Positions 1 through 12,800 of a stretch of DNA of 64,000 nt are shown in pieces. The stretch comes from Phalacrocorax aristotelis. Lineage: Eukaryota > Chordata > Aves > Suliformes > Phalacrocoracidae. A program made the position numbers and the translations under genes. Each line of letters starts with the position of its first letter. The first letter of the stretch is position 1. Location: NCBI RefSeq assembly GCF_949628215.1, contig NC_134311.1, positions 64,216,205 to 64,280,204 on the forward strand, written 5' to 3'. Below the pieces are notes generated by a model, which had not been told where the DNA came from, made no database searches, and saw only the letters and a program-made list of their open reading frames with translations.

Positions 1-3000
1 CTCCAGAAATGTTGTAAATCAAGGCAGGGGAAGAAAATAAAAAGTTGAAAAAATAAATCTGATAACTAGAAAGGTGTAGATTAAATTTGGACACTAGTAG
101 TGACTGCTGCGGTACTGCTGTGGTACTGATTATAATCGACTTTTCTGGAAATCTAAAGGCACCAGAAGAATTTGTTAACACTTGGCCTTTACTTATTTAC
201 TGAAAAACCTAAGGAAAATATTTGTTTTCAATTAATGGTTTTAATGCCTTTTTCAGCAAAGGTCTTTCAAATGTGAGAACATAAGGACCTGCAAAACAGG
301 CAGAGGCAATCAAGTCTGAAGATACTTGTTGGAGTGGCAGTTGCAGGCCGATCACACACCTACACTTAAGTCAATGAACTGCAGACTAAATGGAAACAAC
401 TGATTTGGTGAAAAGGCCTTCATGTCAAAATAAAACATGTGTGTCTGTTTCCTCAAGTATATAGACACAGTGGAGCAGACCACATGCAATAATTACAAAA
501 ACAGAGATAGATGGAGCAAGAGAAAATTTTTACACATTGTGAGACAGGTTCACATAAGACCAACATTCCTTGGAAAAAGATTTTAAAGAAAAAACAGAAA
601 AAATCCACTTCAAAAGCTGTGCTCACAGACCAGAAGAAGATTGGCTTCAACGTGAAAAAAAAGAGCCTTACCAAATCATTTATACAGAGACAATTTTTAT
701 ATCATTTTCTTCACAGACACAAAACTAACAAATGATCAGATAATTATCATAATACAGCAAATATTTTTAGTCAGTGAGTAGGTACCAAATGGATAAATCC
801 TTTGGTTTTTAACCTAAAATTTCTTCTGGCATTATTTAATAGTTAGAAAACTTGAATTAAAAAATTCAGTTTAAAAAGTCTTTGTAACTGCAATAATCCT
901 ATCGGAGTACCCAATGTCACTCACATTATAAAACATATCATAAGAAATCATAATGGGAAACATCTAATACCACTTCAAATGAATCCCTTGTATGACCAGA
1001 ACCACAAATAAATTATCTGTGTCTTGAATTTTGCCGTTCATAATTATGCACCACTTATTTAATAAAGAAGGCTTTTTTGAGCATATCCAATATTGTCAAA
1101 CTTTCAGCACCTACTATTTACCTCTGTTTCTGATATCATGAATGTAATCTCTTCAAAGTATCACACAAAGCACCTAACTGGCACTTCTCTTCATTGCTCA
1201 GAATGAAGCTTTAAAGCTGTCTTATATTGTCTCCACAATATTTACGATGAGATGACCTATTCTCAGTTTGAATTCTAAAGTAGGAAATGGGAATATTCCT
1301 CTCTTTTTTCACATAGGAAGGTGCCAAACATCAAGAGAAAAAGTGGGTAATATATACCTTTTGCTAGCTCTACACAGTAACATTAAATTTGAAAAAAAAA
1401 AAAAGTCTGTTAAAAGGGTTAGTACTTCAGTTCCTGAGTTATAACCTTGGTTTCTCTGTGTTTAGAGAAAAATCAGGTTATGGCTACATGGGGAAAAAGT
1501 TACAAAAGTATTCTTATTATATCAAATTGTCTCTGGGTCAGCACTTAATGTAATTTACCTTTGGAAAGAAGTAGAGTTCCTTTAACCTAATTTTCTATTT
1601 GGGAAGCGCAGTAAAACAGCCCTGCTGGAGCTGATGCATTAAAGAGTGGAAGAAGATAGTGGAACAGCTGTGAAAGAGAGTAAAAAATAGGATTTTTCCA
1701 TTTAGACAGCATAGGAAATTTTACTGTATTTGGTGCTGGCATTGCTGGGTCTTATATTAGAAGGAGTTCAGCATCTTCAAGTAAAAATAATGGCTGAATT
1801 AATTGTTCTTGTATTTTAGGCACTTTGTAAGTCTTGATATTAATAGAAACAACAAAATTCTGTCACATTTCCTAAATAAATACTAAGATTAGAGAGGTCC
1901 AAGGTCTGCCTATCAGAAATGTGTTCTGTTTTCTTAAAACACATCCAAAGTCTTACTCTCATATTTTGCTGAGTAATATTTTTCTACAGAAATTTGGGTA
2001 AGGCTTTAATTTGTCAATGTAAAACACAGCCTGTTGCATCATACAAATGGCAGTTAGTGACCAAATTATGTCTCCTGATGGTGATCTAGGAGATAAGATT
2101 AGTTTGCACACACAGAGAAAAAAAAAAATCTGTTTATATACAATTTAGTTTTGCAAATCTGACACAAGCAGCAAGAAAAAAAATAGTTCGTTTTAAGCTT
2201 TGTACAATTTAATTGTAAAAGCATGCCTGAATTAACGAAAGATAAAACAATCATAGCAGATTGTGAGTATTCTGCTCATGTGTAACAGGATTTTTTTCTG
2301 ACTGAAACAACATTGTTAGCGATGAATAGTGGTGAATTATTTATGTATTTAATGTGACTTCTGCTACTGTAATTTTTTGATAAAAAATAGAAGCCTTCAC
2401 TGTAAAAGAATTTTTCTTCATTCTTTCATGAAGAAATTTGGAGATATTTCTTGAAGAAGTTACTTCCTTATTTACATCTTTTCCCTTTTCACATCCTGTC
2501 TTCTTTAAATTCCTGTTACCTCAGACTTTCCTGAATGTTGGTCTCATGTCCAAACTCAGGTTTAGGCACATGAAAACTGGGTTGTTCCACCTGGTTTCAG
2601 TTTGTCCATTCCCAAAAAAAACATTTCTTACTGCACTTAAACTAAATGAAACTGTTATATCAGGGATTGTGCTGTGAATGGTGGAAGTGTAGTCAGAAAG
2701 GAAAGCTAAATCAAGGTCTTAACCCTGCTATTCTTGTCATCTCCCTGGACATCTTTTATAATTTTGACTTTGCAAATCGTATTTCCAAGTTATAGCTTTA
2801 GGATTGTTTTCATAGCCAAATTCCATGAACACTTATAAGATGCTGGGATGCAATGCTGACACACAGGAAAGAAATTACTAAAATTATTAATAAATATAGC
2901 AACAGCCATGGGCCTACTGTCCAGCTTAGAGCAGTAGGACAGGTATATTTGTTCACCAAACCTATGCATTGCAAATGTTTCATGAAATATTTTAAAATAT

Positions 3001-3930
3001 AAAGTTACATTAACAGTACTCTATAGAAGTTAAAATACAGCTGTGTTGTCATTTAAAAACTGCGATGAAAGACTACATCTGTGTGCCTTTGGTGGGTCAG
3101 GTTCTCCCAGCATGCTGGTCCTAGCCTATCCACATCTCCAGTGACATAGTATGCTGTTTGCTTCCTGCTGCAAACCACAGGACTAGCTGGAGCACACAAA
3201 ATGGGCAGGCCTGTGCCACATCCTGGTAATGATTTTGATTTGATATATGTAGCAAATATTATTTCAGTGATATCATGAACATATGCCAATGAAACAAGGA
3301 GAGTAATAAGCCTCATAACTGAGCCTATTCTTGTATTTGTAGGGTTATTCTTTCATGTAGTTGAAGAGTAGATTTAAGAATGGACGTTATTACCCCAATT
3401 CAAAAAAGAAAAAAAAAATGAAAGCAGTAAGGATGTGCTTCTCTTTAGGTACATATAAAAATTCATTGGTCCCCATAGTTTACTCAGGCAAAAAGACAAA
3501 CCCTTGCTTAAATGTTTTGCTGTAGTCAAGACATTAGTGACAATTTGTAAGGTAGCCTTAACAAGATTAAAAATATTCTTACTGGTGAATTTCAATCAGC
3601 CTGATAGAGCATATGTAATTGTATAATTTGTCTTATTCTTTCAATGATTTCTTTACTGGTTTAGTTGGATAGTTTCCCTCTCTACCTAGAGCTAAAATTC
3701 AGTATTTGGAGCAGTTATTTTTATACAGAGCAGTAAATATTTTAGTGCCCTTGCATAACATCCATCTGAATGAGTTATTTCTAATTAGGTTTAAAACATA
3801 AAAGCATTTCAGGCTGAATTTTTTAAAAGCCTCTAGATGCTAGATGTATGTGCCATGTGTAATGCAACTGAACTCCAGCCTGGAGTAGGGCTTCTTATGA
3901 GCCTGTGAAATGTTAATATTAAAGGCAAAA
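1..3930. other. Unique A+T-rich DNA, no gene seen
   Basis: No recognisable exon, RNA gene or interspersed repeat. Open frames here (453-735 on both strands, 2438-2677, 3053-3316, 3374-3595) are short, composed of low-complexity K/F/S-rich residues and match no family I know. Homopolymer A runs occur, for example 13 A at 1392-1404. The base composition fits vertebrate intergenic or intronic DNA. Confidence 0.6.
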
Positions 3931-3933
3931 ACA

Positions 3934-4030
3934 CAAGTATGGCTATACTGATTCAGACCATAGGTTCATGTGGTCCAGTATGCTCCAAAACTGGATGGGC
4001 GGATCTGGTGTCTATGACAGTAGCTAGCAG
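3934..4030 (+). repeat. Old sauropsid interspersed repeat fragment (LINE/SINE 3'-end type)
   Basis: The stretch around 3940-3982 reads as a diverged copy of a repeat common in turtle, crocodile and bird DNA, whose recognisable core is 'gccatactgggtcagacc' followed by a 'ggtccat..agcccagtat' block. Both blocks are present here in order, at 3940-3960 and 3962-3981, with several mismatches. The boundary on the right is uncertain; similarity fades near 4030, although the GC-richer DNA up to about 4240 may belong to the same insertion. I recognise the family by its sequence, not by a confirmed name. It may be a CR1-like or SINE-type 3' end. Confidence 0.45.
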
Positions 4031-4034
4031 GTAG

Positions 4035-7000
4035 CTGTGTGAGGGGTGACCTTTGGAGGACACTAAATGGGGTCTCTGGCACTTGAATGTTATGCTGCTC
4101 TGGCTTATGCTGGTTGGAAGTGGTACCCTGGAGTCTATTTGTCTGCTGGAACATAATGTGGCCGGATATTCCCCTCTTTTTCATTTATTCCTAGTCCTGA
4201 CTCTGGGACCCTTTTGGAGGTAGACAGAGCAGCAGTTCCTGGTTGAATCCCTCTTGTCCCTCACCAAAAAATCTCAAATGGGAGAAATTCCTCAATGTTT
4301 GCTCCTTTTGCCCTGCTAAGAGGCAGAGTAAAGAAACAAGGTTTTGTGTGTGTCTTCTCAAACAATGCATTCAGTTGAAACTGCAAATTTTTACAAATTT
4401 TCAAGCAATATATTTTCATATTCCAATTTTCCATCATCAGAATACTTTTTGAAAACTACATGGAAAGTGAAAACTGTTTTTAGAATACATCTAGACACTT
4501 GTGTTTTTTAAATATCATACCTGTCTTGGACCAAGTTAGATCAATTTTTTGAAATATGGGTGATGGAACCCATATATAGATTCATAAATATCTGAGCAAA
4601 GCACTGGTACTAGACACCAATAAAAGGTAGACACCATCACTGCTCAAAGTATTTTCTGAAGGATTGAACACTTAGTAAAGCCCACCAAAAAATTAGTGGG
4701 TAGCACTGCAGTCAGAACTTTTCTGAATATCTTGTCACTTATTAGAAGATCAGTGTACGTTTTGGAAATCTTGGCTTAGAATGTAGGAAATACAAACTGA
4801 GTTCACTGACTCAAATGAAGCCTACTCCAGACTTTTCTTTTTAGAGTAAAAATTTCTCTAGCCTATAAATCTCCATTCCCTGTTGCAGCAAAATGTGTAA
4901 CAGTCTTCTGGAAAGGTTATACACAATTCGCTGGCATTAATGGTTGTTATTCATGAGAAAGCACTTCCAAATCTGGATATTGCATATATTTCTGAGTATT
5001 ATCTCTGGCAAAATTTGTGGGGTTTAATCCATTCTCACTCTAAGAAGAGGTTTATTGCCTTTCCCATTCCCAAGACAGATATATTTAAAAATTAAGAGGT
5101 ATATTAAATTTTTTCCTCTTTTTGCATTGGCACTTCTGCACTTCCTTGGCAAAGTGTTTCTTGCAGTGCTACCTGTCCTGGTGTCAGGCATATCATTCTT
5201 TTCTCAGGACAGGGAGAGGCAGTCAGAGCTCTGGCAGGAGGATCAGGGGGTATTTCTTTTTTGCTCAAATCTTCCTCCAGTGCCATGTGCAATCAGACTG
5301 GGGGCATGTCATTTCAATCTGTCAACATATACCAAGTGCTACTCAGTCAGCTGTAAGGAAATACCTTGTGTGTTGGCAGAGGATGTCCTTTAACAACACC
5401 CAGTCACTCAGTCAAGCAACCTAAATGGGGCAGCAGACAGCACCTTCACACCAGTGTATGCTAACTGAGCTCTCTGTCGATGTGTCTTGACCTCATAAGA
5501 AGACAGAGCAAAAAGACCAGAGTGAAGAGCAGAGAAAGGCTAACCTTGCCATGGCTGCTAAAAATGGCAGCTTCCTTTACTCCACTCAGTCAGAAACAAA
5601 CATCTTTTATACACGTGTGTGTATTTGTGAGTGTATATATATATCTAACTAAAAGTACACACACAATTTCCTTTTTGCAGTATGGGAATGTAACCACTAG
5701 ATGACACCAAGAGATAGTTCCTATAGACCTGATTTTTTATTCTTTATTCATCTGCCTGTTCAAAAGGTGACATTCTTGCTGAGATTGTAATTAAGATTAC
5801 AGAGGTACGCAAATTAAGTATCTGGCAAGTATTAATAGGTACCTTACTTTAATATTAACAATTACTGTCCTAGAGTGCAAAGAGCTTGGAATTTATGATC
5901 GTTTGGACAGTGGATCTCAAACATTACCTCTCCTTCCCTGCTGTGCATATCTTTAATTGTCTGTTACAGAAGTATCATTTGTATTGTTACAGCCAAGAGT
6001 CCGCCAGTGCTCCTATAACAAACTTCCCGCTTGTGATGGCTTACAATTCATGTCTGAGAATCCATCCAAGGTGAAAACTTGGTATCGTCAAACCTCGGTG
6101 CAAGACCACATATTTATACCAGGCCAGAATTAATGGTTTTGCCCTTCTCTGCTACTTTCATCGTTCTCTCAAAACGTGCTAAAGCTACAGGGTTTGATAA
6201 TAAAAACTAAGAAATGGTTTTCCTTGCTTGAAGGAATGTCAAAATTGATAATTTGATATGAATTTCTGAGAATTAGGTTTTGGTAATGGAAAAGAAGAGG
6301 CAGGTTTGAAATTATCCTCTTATGTTATTTTAATAATTGACAGTTACACTACCGTTTCAACAGAAAAAATGTATAAGTATCCAAGGCTGACAGGTCTGCA
6401 TGGATGTTACATTAGCACAAAATGGCCTAAATTTCTAAGTGGTGGACAGAAATTTAGTCCCATGTGTCTGTGCATAAATTCATAAAAGCAACATAATATG
6501 ACTAATGTCACCCATTAATGTCACTTAGAGATGCAGAGCCTGCTTGATAATACAGAGAGTTGGTTCGGTCATACAAAAATGTGCAAGTCTTAGGGAAACA
6601 ACGCTCTTCAAATCTTTTTAGCAACTCCTTCTACTTCCTTCTCCCACCTCCAAGTACTAATATAACTAAGCAATAACCTTTCACTGAAAGCATTCATAAA
6701 CATTCACTGGCTTAAAACAACAACAAAAAAACTGGAATAGAGTAGTTTTTCTCATATGAGCATGTTTTAAGTACGGCTACAGGTTTCATACACCCCAATA
6801 TTGTCACTGAGAAATTTTAATTAAGTGTGATTGTCATTAAAACTGTAGCAGTTTCCCACTGTGCATAATGTGGTCATCACAGTAGTGATAATAATGGGAA
6901 GACAGTACATATGAAGATCTTACCAGCGAACTATACACATGTATGCTGTGTAAGTGAACTATACACAGAGAATCCAACGTAAACCCCTATTAGGCACAGT

Positions 7001-7060
7001 GACAGTAATTGGGATTTTTAACCTTAAGTGGCATTTTTAAGTGTATTTGCAGTGAGGCAA
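4035..7060. other. Unique DNA, no gene seen
   Basis: Three overlapping open frames at 5055-5424 (two plus, one minus) coincide with a locally GC-richer stretch and show no family features, so they are treated as chance frames. A short TG/TA-rich microsatellite lies at about 5612-5645. Nothing else stands out apart from ordinary A and T runs. Confidence 0.55.
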
Positions 7061-7097
7061 CAAATTTAAATCTCACCGATGCAACCTCTCATCCACA

Positions 7098-7428
7098 GCT
7101 TGTCTGAGTGGCTCAAAGCAGTTGCTCGCATCCCTGCTTTGTGGCCAAGTGTGAGATGGTGGACGTACAAGCATCCACCCAGTGCATTGCCCCCACACAG
7201 GAAACAACAACAACTGCCATGGAGGCAGTCCCAAGAGCTGGGTGCTGGAAAGGAACCCACTGCCTGGCCTGGACCAGGAGCTACAGGAAGACAGCTGTTC
7301 CCTGTAGGTGCATGGCCCGATAGAAATTCTGGTGCCAACCATGCCATGGGTGTAGGTGCTGGTGTGAGCTGAGCAGCCTGACCAGTTGGCTACTGTACTG
7401 TGGTCACCAGCCCAGGCCTAAATAAAGG
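7098..7428 (+). other. GC-rich block bounded by splice-like signals (possible noncoding exon)
   Basis: This block is visibly richer in G+C than its surroundings, which explains four overlapping open frames on both strands at 7066-7372. It begins right after a pyrimidine-rich acceptor-like sequence ending in 'catccacag' (7084-7097) and ends at a consensus 5' splice donor GTAAGT (7429-7434). An alternative acceptor lies at about 7050. All plus-strand frames contain stops before the donor, so if it is an exon it is more likely noncoding or untranslated. An AATAAA at 7421-7426 just before the donor could instead be a poly(A) signal. An unrecognised old retroelement fragment is equally possible. 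Confidence 0.25.
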
Positions 7429-7434
7429 GTAAGT

Positions 7435-9597
7435 GGAAGTAATAAATCAGTGAGCATGTGAAAAGAAGAGAAAGAAAACCAAGTCATTGTGCAAGGAAAT
7501 TATAAAGGTTATAAGGAGGGAGCACATGGCTCTTGGATGCCATTGAAGAAATAAAGTCTTGTTGGCCAGGATGAGGCCCTCCTGTAAGACAAGGACCTTA
7601 CTTTGGGACCATGATTTCTGAGAACACATGAAATAGACTATCAATCAGCTTTGGTGCTACTCTTAAGAAAGGCTTTATTTTTCAATGACTTTATGAAAGT
7701 ACGGCTTGCAAAAATCTTAAGATTCTTCAGAATAAAGTGGAGAATGCATGTGAAATAACATTCCATGTGATTGCTATAGCTATGATTACAGGGACCCTGC
7801 AACTATTAGTTTGTGAGTACCTGAATAGAAAAATTGACACTTTCATTCATTTCTTATCTATAAGACAGACTTGACCTGAACTTTTTTCTTTTTTTTTTCT
7901 TGCGAAAACCACATTGAAATACTTCCTGGAAAAAAGTAATGGAAATCACAATTTTCATACAAATAGAATAAATGTCATATTTGTTTGATGTTTGCTTTTG
8001 TTTTCACTTCTGGAAATCAGGTCCCACTTTTATGTGGAACAATAACAATTTTCAGTGAAAACACCACATACCCTGTTTGACTCTAAGTTGTTAAAAATCC
8101 AACTAGTTTTGCCCCCATCAGTTTTACAGGCAGTTCAAATTGCCTCATAAAACTCTAATGGTTTTCCTCATACACAAAATGTATTGTGTGGCAAGCACTG
8201 AGAACACAGTTTCTGCTAGGCAAAACGTATATCTAATTGGATTGCTGTTCCACCTTTAACAATTTTTATTGTAAAAAAGCTGTGAGCAATACACTATCAA
8301 GTAAGATGCACTTTTTAATTGTTGCCCTTTTAAAGTAAATCACAGCAATTATTTTAAACTTAAAGTTTTCTTTTTTCTGGGGGAAAATCTTGATGCATAT
8401 TAAAACTTTTTTAACATCTATAATATTGTTAGATGTGAAAATTTTGACAGCCTGAAAAATCACACAAGATTTGTCTTAATTTTCAGAGGTCTCATTTTGG
8501 CAGAGAAATAAAGGTCATTATTTTGGGGAGATTTAGGCATAAGCACCACCATTAACAGACTTCTAATGGTGTCCTATTGGCTATATTCAGGAGGGATGCA
8601 TAGGCCATGACATTTTCTAACACCTTGCAATAAATGTAGGAGAGTGGCATAGATGAGAATTCTCCCAAACCTTTAATTTTTTGTTTTCTAAGTATGATAG
8701 ATAAATAAATACTGGTATGAACAACATAAAGTGTTCAAAATCTGAAAGTTTTTTCTCAGAAATCAGGGCATCTGCCTAGAAGTCATGAAGTTTCTGGTGG
8801 TATTTGTTTAAATTATCATATTTGGCAAGTTATTCTCATCTGCTGTCTACATTCTCCATTTTAAAGGACACTCATTCCACAGTTTCAATATTTTTGCAGA
8901 ACTGTGAAGTTTAAGCATCTACATGTTTTTAAATCTTGAGTTTTTATTAAATCTTATCAGTCCAGTAGTTACAACTGTTAAATATATAATCTAAAATACA
9001 AATTCCTGATACAAGTACAAGAGTTGGCTCACTGTAATAAGAAACATTTTTAGAAGTTTGTGTGTGAGCTGAGACATCTGGGTAGGATTAATCAGTCTTG
9101 GAAGGTTGAGGAGGTTTTATTTTAGTTTTGTCTTTTAATTCCATTAAATTGCCTTCATGTGTTACAGAGTTGTTCACTCACGTCATCTCCACCCTGCCTG
9201 GGGTTGGCTGCTCCCTCTTCTTGTCTAAGAAAAAAACTACAACTATGAATGTACAGTTGCTTACACAAAGTATGTAGCTCCAAAACTGACACTTCAGGCT
9301 CACCCCTCTGTGTTTAATCAGAGTTGGTTCCCTAAAACCATGTATGTTGAACATGAACAGTGTTCAGCTAAATGTTTTTAGGTGTAGTTGTAACATTAAT
9401 TATGTTAGAGATTATCATTAATAATTATTATTAGTATAGCTGCTGATAGTCTAAGAATATAAACAAGAATATAAGCAAGATTTATGGAAGAAATATCTTT
9501 TTTTATGAACCATCTAATACAGTTGGAAAAATAAGCCCTTATTAGACCCAAAATAGAAGCAACAAACTTCAAAGCTAACCTGAGTTTATCTTGACCA
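7435..9597. other. A+T-rich DNA, no gene seen
   Basis: Only short homopolymer tracts (for example a T-rich run near 7880-7900) and scattered A+T-rich sequence. The 65-codon minus frames at 7447-7644 and 8266-8463 are low-complexity and unsupported. Confidence 0.55.
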
Positions 9598-9836
9598 TAT
9601 TTTGTATTAGCACCTGCAGACAGGCCTAATGGAGATCCATTGAACAAAGCATTGTACAAACAGAAAATAAGAGACGGTCCTGCTCCACTGAGTTCACAAG
9701 CCAAACACTGAGCAGTGGAAGAGCAGAAGGGCAAACAGGCACACAAAGGTGAAGCTTTAACAGCTCAATAACAGAGCCAGAGACAAACTCACATCTCCTG
9801 GTCTGCAATCTAGGACCAAATTGCCTAGATCACATT
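9598..9836 (-). mobile_element. MIR/L2-type ancient retroelement remnant
   Basis: On the plus strand the order of blocks matches the reverse complement of the amniote MIR/L2-type 3' end. 'ttgtattagcacc' at 9600-9613 is followed by 'gatccattgaacaaagc' (9634-9650), then 'ttgtacaaacag...aataagagac' (9652-9673), then the 'agagcttacaatct'-type block in diverged form (9689-9700). The SINE core follows: 'cacacaaaggtgaag' at 9738-9752, then 'acagagccagagacaaactcacatctcctgg' equivalents at 9771-9800. The A+T repeats upstream at 9415-9440 may belong to the trinucleotide tail. Conserved block order over about 240 bases makes the call fairly secure; many substitutions show great age. An open frame of 113 codons (9405-9746, minus) that crosses it is a by-product and not a gene. 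Confidence 0.75.
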
Positions 9837-9839
9837 TGA

Positions 9840-12800
9840 AACACAAATGACATGTTACATTTCCTCTCTCATAACCCTTAACAGGAGAGACTTACATGTA
9901 TGAAGGTCAAGGTGGACCCTATGTACGTCACTGTGTGGGGCCCAGTTCTGCAAATCACTTGTCCGAGCTGCAAAATTAATCCCCTGCAAACTTGTGGTGG
10001 AAATCTACTGGTGGAAACACAGTGACCTCCATGGAAAAGAAACAATTGACGTGATGAAGCCCTTAATCTGGAGCTTCTCATTTTTACTTGTTATATAAAC
10101 ACATATCATAGTTCTCAAAGATGCTCAGCCAGCATTTTTACTTGTTGATTATTAATAGATCATTTAAAATTAGCGATTTGTGGGACTTGATATGTCAGAA
10201 AGTAGGTTAAAAATAATGTAATCATCTAATTTCCTTTTTTCCCCATTTTCTGATAGAGATATTTCTTAATTTTTTTTCTCCATTTACAGGTGCAGAATTA
10301 AAGAACGTGTTCACTCGCTATATTATTGATGCACTTAAGTGGAGTGTTCCAAAGCATATAATTACCGTGTAGGCTTATGGCCCTGAAGTAGATTGGGATA
10401 GTGGTGCTGCATATCCATGATTTGAAGGACATACAGTGATGATTATAGAGGCAGTACTCTACATCCATTCCAGCCCTTTTGTGTTTAGCTGGTTGCCATG
10501 GCAAATAATTGGATAGAATTTAAGCCACTTTCTTCCAAGTGGGAAATTCATAATTTTACCCTTCACCTAATTTTGAACATACTTTTAAAGAATCTTAAAG
10601 TTTCTGCAGGAATGGAATATAGACCTAGTAGGAAAAAAAATAGATTTCTGCATATGGAAAAACACTTCAACTGGAGGTTTCTTTTTTTTTTTTAATCCTA
10701 AAGAATCAGGTTTTTAAACAACATGATAGAGCAAAATGTGAGCCTGAGGAAAGCTCAAAAATGTTTGACCCCAGAAGGATAGGAAATCTGAAAGTGAACA
10801 ATCAAATACAGCTTGCCCTAGCAGTTGGTGTCAATTAGAAACAGAGGGATAATTTTACCCACTCCAATTTTCCAAAGTTATTTAGCCCAACCCTTTTTTA
10901 AGCTTTGAAAATATTTATCATGTTTTGTTAGTGCTCATGGTAATCATCTATCATTTTTTTAGTTTGTTTATTTTTCTGAAGGCATGCATAACTTCCTAGA
11001 AGATACTTGCCATTTCACATCAGTGCCCAATATATATAGTCCTAGTTCTATTAGGGGTTTATTATTTTATAGGCTGTGCTTCTCAGCTATAAAAGCTCAG
11101 CAACACATGCTGCACAACACATGGCAATCCAGAAAAATCCAAAGCTCCTCTGCTTACTGTAACATTTTACAGTGGAGTCCTCTGGTGGAACACAGAATAC
11201 AAGTTGGTCTTGTCCCATTACATCCGAGCCTGGCTTGAGCTATCGTTGCCTTCTAGCCTTTAAAGCAAGCAGGACTCTAATGAGTCAAGAAAGTGCACCT
11301 GTCCCTGTAACATGCACATAGGGAAGGCCATGGCTAGATTCACCCCATTTTCCTTAAGCAGTTAATTTGCACCAACTTTTTTAAAGAAGCAGCACTCCTA
11401 AAATAAGCAATTACTTGGACATTAAAAAAGTAGATTACTTTGATGCCTCTGGAAAGGGTCATACCTGCCTACATTTTCCATGCCTAAAATAGATGGACAG
11501 GTAGCTCCAGAGGTCTTCAGAATGACACCTACATCTTAATTGGTTAGAAAGGAAACTTAAGCTCTTGTTTACTTTGTTATATGTTTAAACATTAAACATA
11601 ACCATTTTCCTTAGCAGTATTGAGTGAGCTGGACTGTAATTTGCTTGTGGTGTGGGGCCAGGATAGTATGCTTGACCCTTCCGGCTTTCCAGTTCTTATC
11701 ACCTTTCATAATGATAACTCTGTGTCTTGTCTTCACAAAAATTATAAAATTACTTTCATGCTTTTGATTTGTATTCCCACATTTCAAATTTCCTAACAAA
11801 CTAGATTGTGGTTTTGTTACTCCTTTAGCAGAACTATTATATCCAAGATTAGAAAATTAAACTTTGATACTGACACTAAGTAAGCCTGGTTAATAATTGA
11901 AGGATTTAAGATTTCAGGCTAGTTCTGATCAGCAAGGTTATGTCTTCAATTTTCTTTTACAGTCTTCATTCTGCACATTCAGTGTTGAAACTCAGTCCCA
12001 TGGTTATTTTTTTTTGTTTGTGGTTTGTTTTATTTTTAATTCACTAATATTGAACACCTACAGCAGGATAAAAAGGAAATATGATTTTTAAATAAAAAAT
12101 GTTCCAAATGTGTTTGCTGTAACCTTCTTCTTTTTTTTCTGATTTTTGCATTTTTTTCCTGAAAGGTTTATCCTTTTCTGAAAGCGTCAGCATTGAATCA
12201 CTGAGTTATTATTAGTATTGTCTTACTATTTACAAGTAGTTAACAGTAGGCATAGTTTTTCAGTCTTTTTAATAATTTTTAGAATTATGGCCTGCCTAGA
12301 ATCTAAAATAAGGGGAGCTTTTAGCTGATATGTGAACTAATCAGTTCTTGGGGTTGTACTTTGAGGTTCTTGTGTGTGCTGAAGTCAGTCCACAGTTTCT
12401 TTTCTTCCACCTAGCCCATAATACATGGCAACAAATTTGTGTACCTGTATGTCTTTGATAAGGACACTTCACTGCTTTTAAATTTGCTATATGGGGATAT
12501 CAAGAGAGAAAATGAGGAGTACTCTTGGGCCCCTTAGTAAAAAAAAATTCAAAACTTCTTAAATTAGTTTGGAATTCATACATTGCTGCCTTTCTGATGA
12601 TGTATTGCAGTTTCAGTGGGGCAGAGGCATTAGTAGCCTGTTTTTGTTGAGCAGGAAAATGATGACTGTATTCTGTAAGCAGATGTTGTTTCATCTTTAA
12701 CCACATATTGAAACAGCTTGAAATGAATTTTAAGTTAACAGCCGTTTCATTAATCAGAGACAGTGGTGGCTAAAGGATATTATCTTAGGTGAACAAGGTC

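Noticed and set aside
5055..5424. Overlapping frames of 62-112 codons on both strands
   Set aside because: They overlap on both strands in a GC-richer patch and match no family; no splice or promoter context was seen.
9405..9746. 113-codon minus frame
   Set aside because: It runs through the MIR/L2-type relic and A+T-rich DNA; an I/L-rich tail from TA repeats explains its hydrophobic end.
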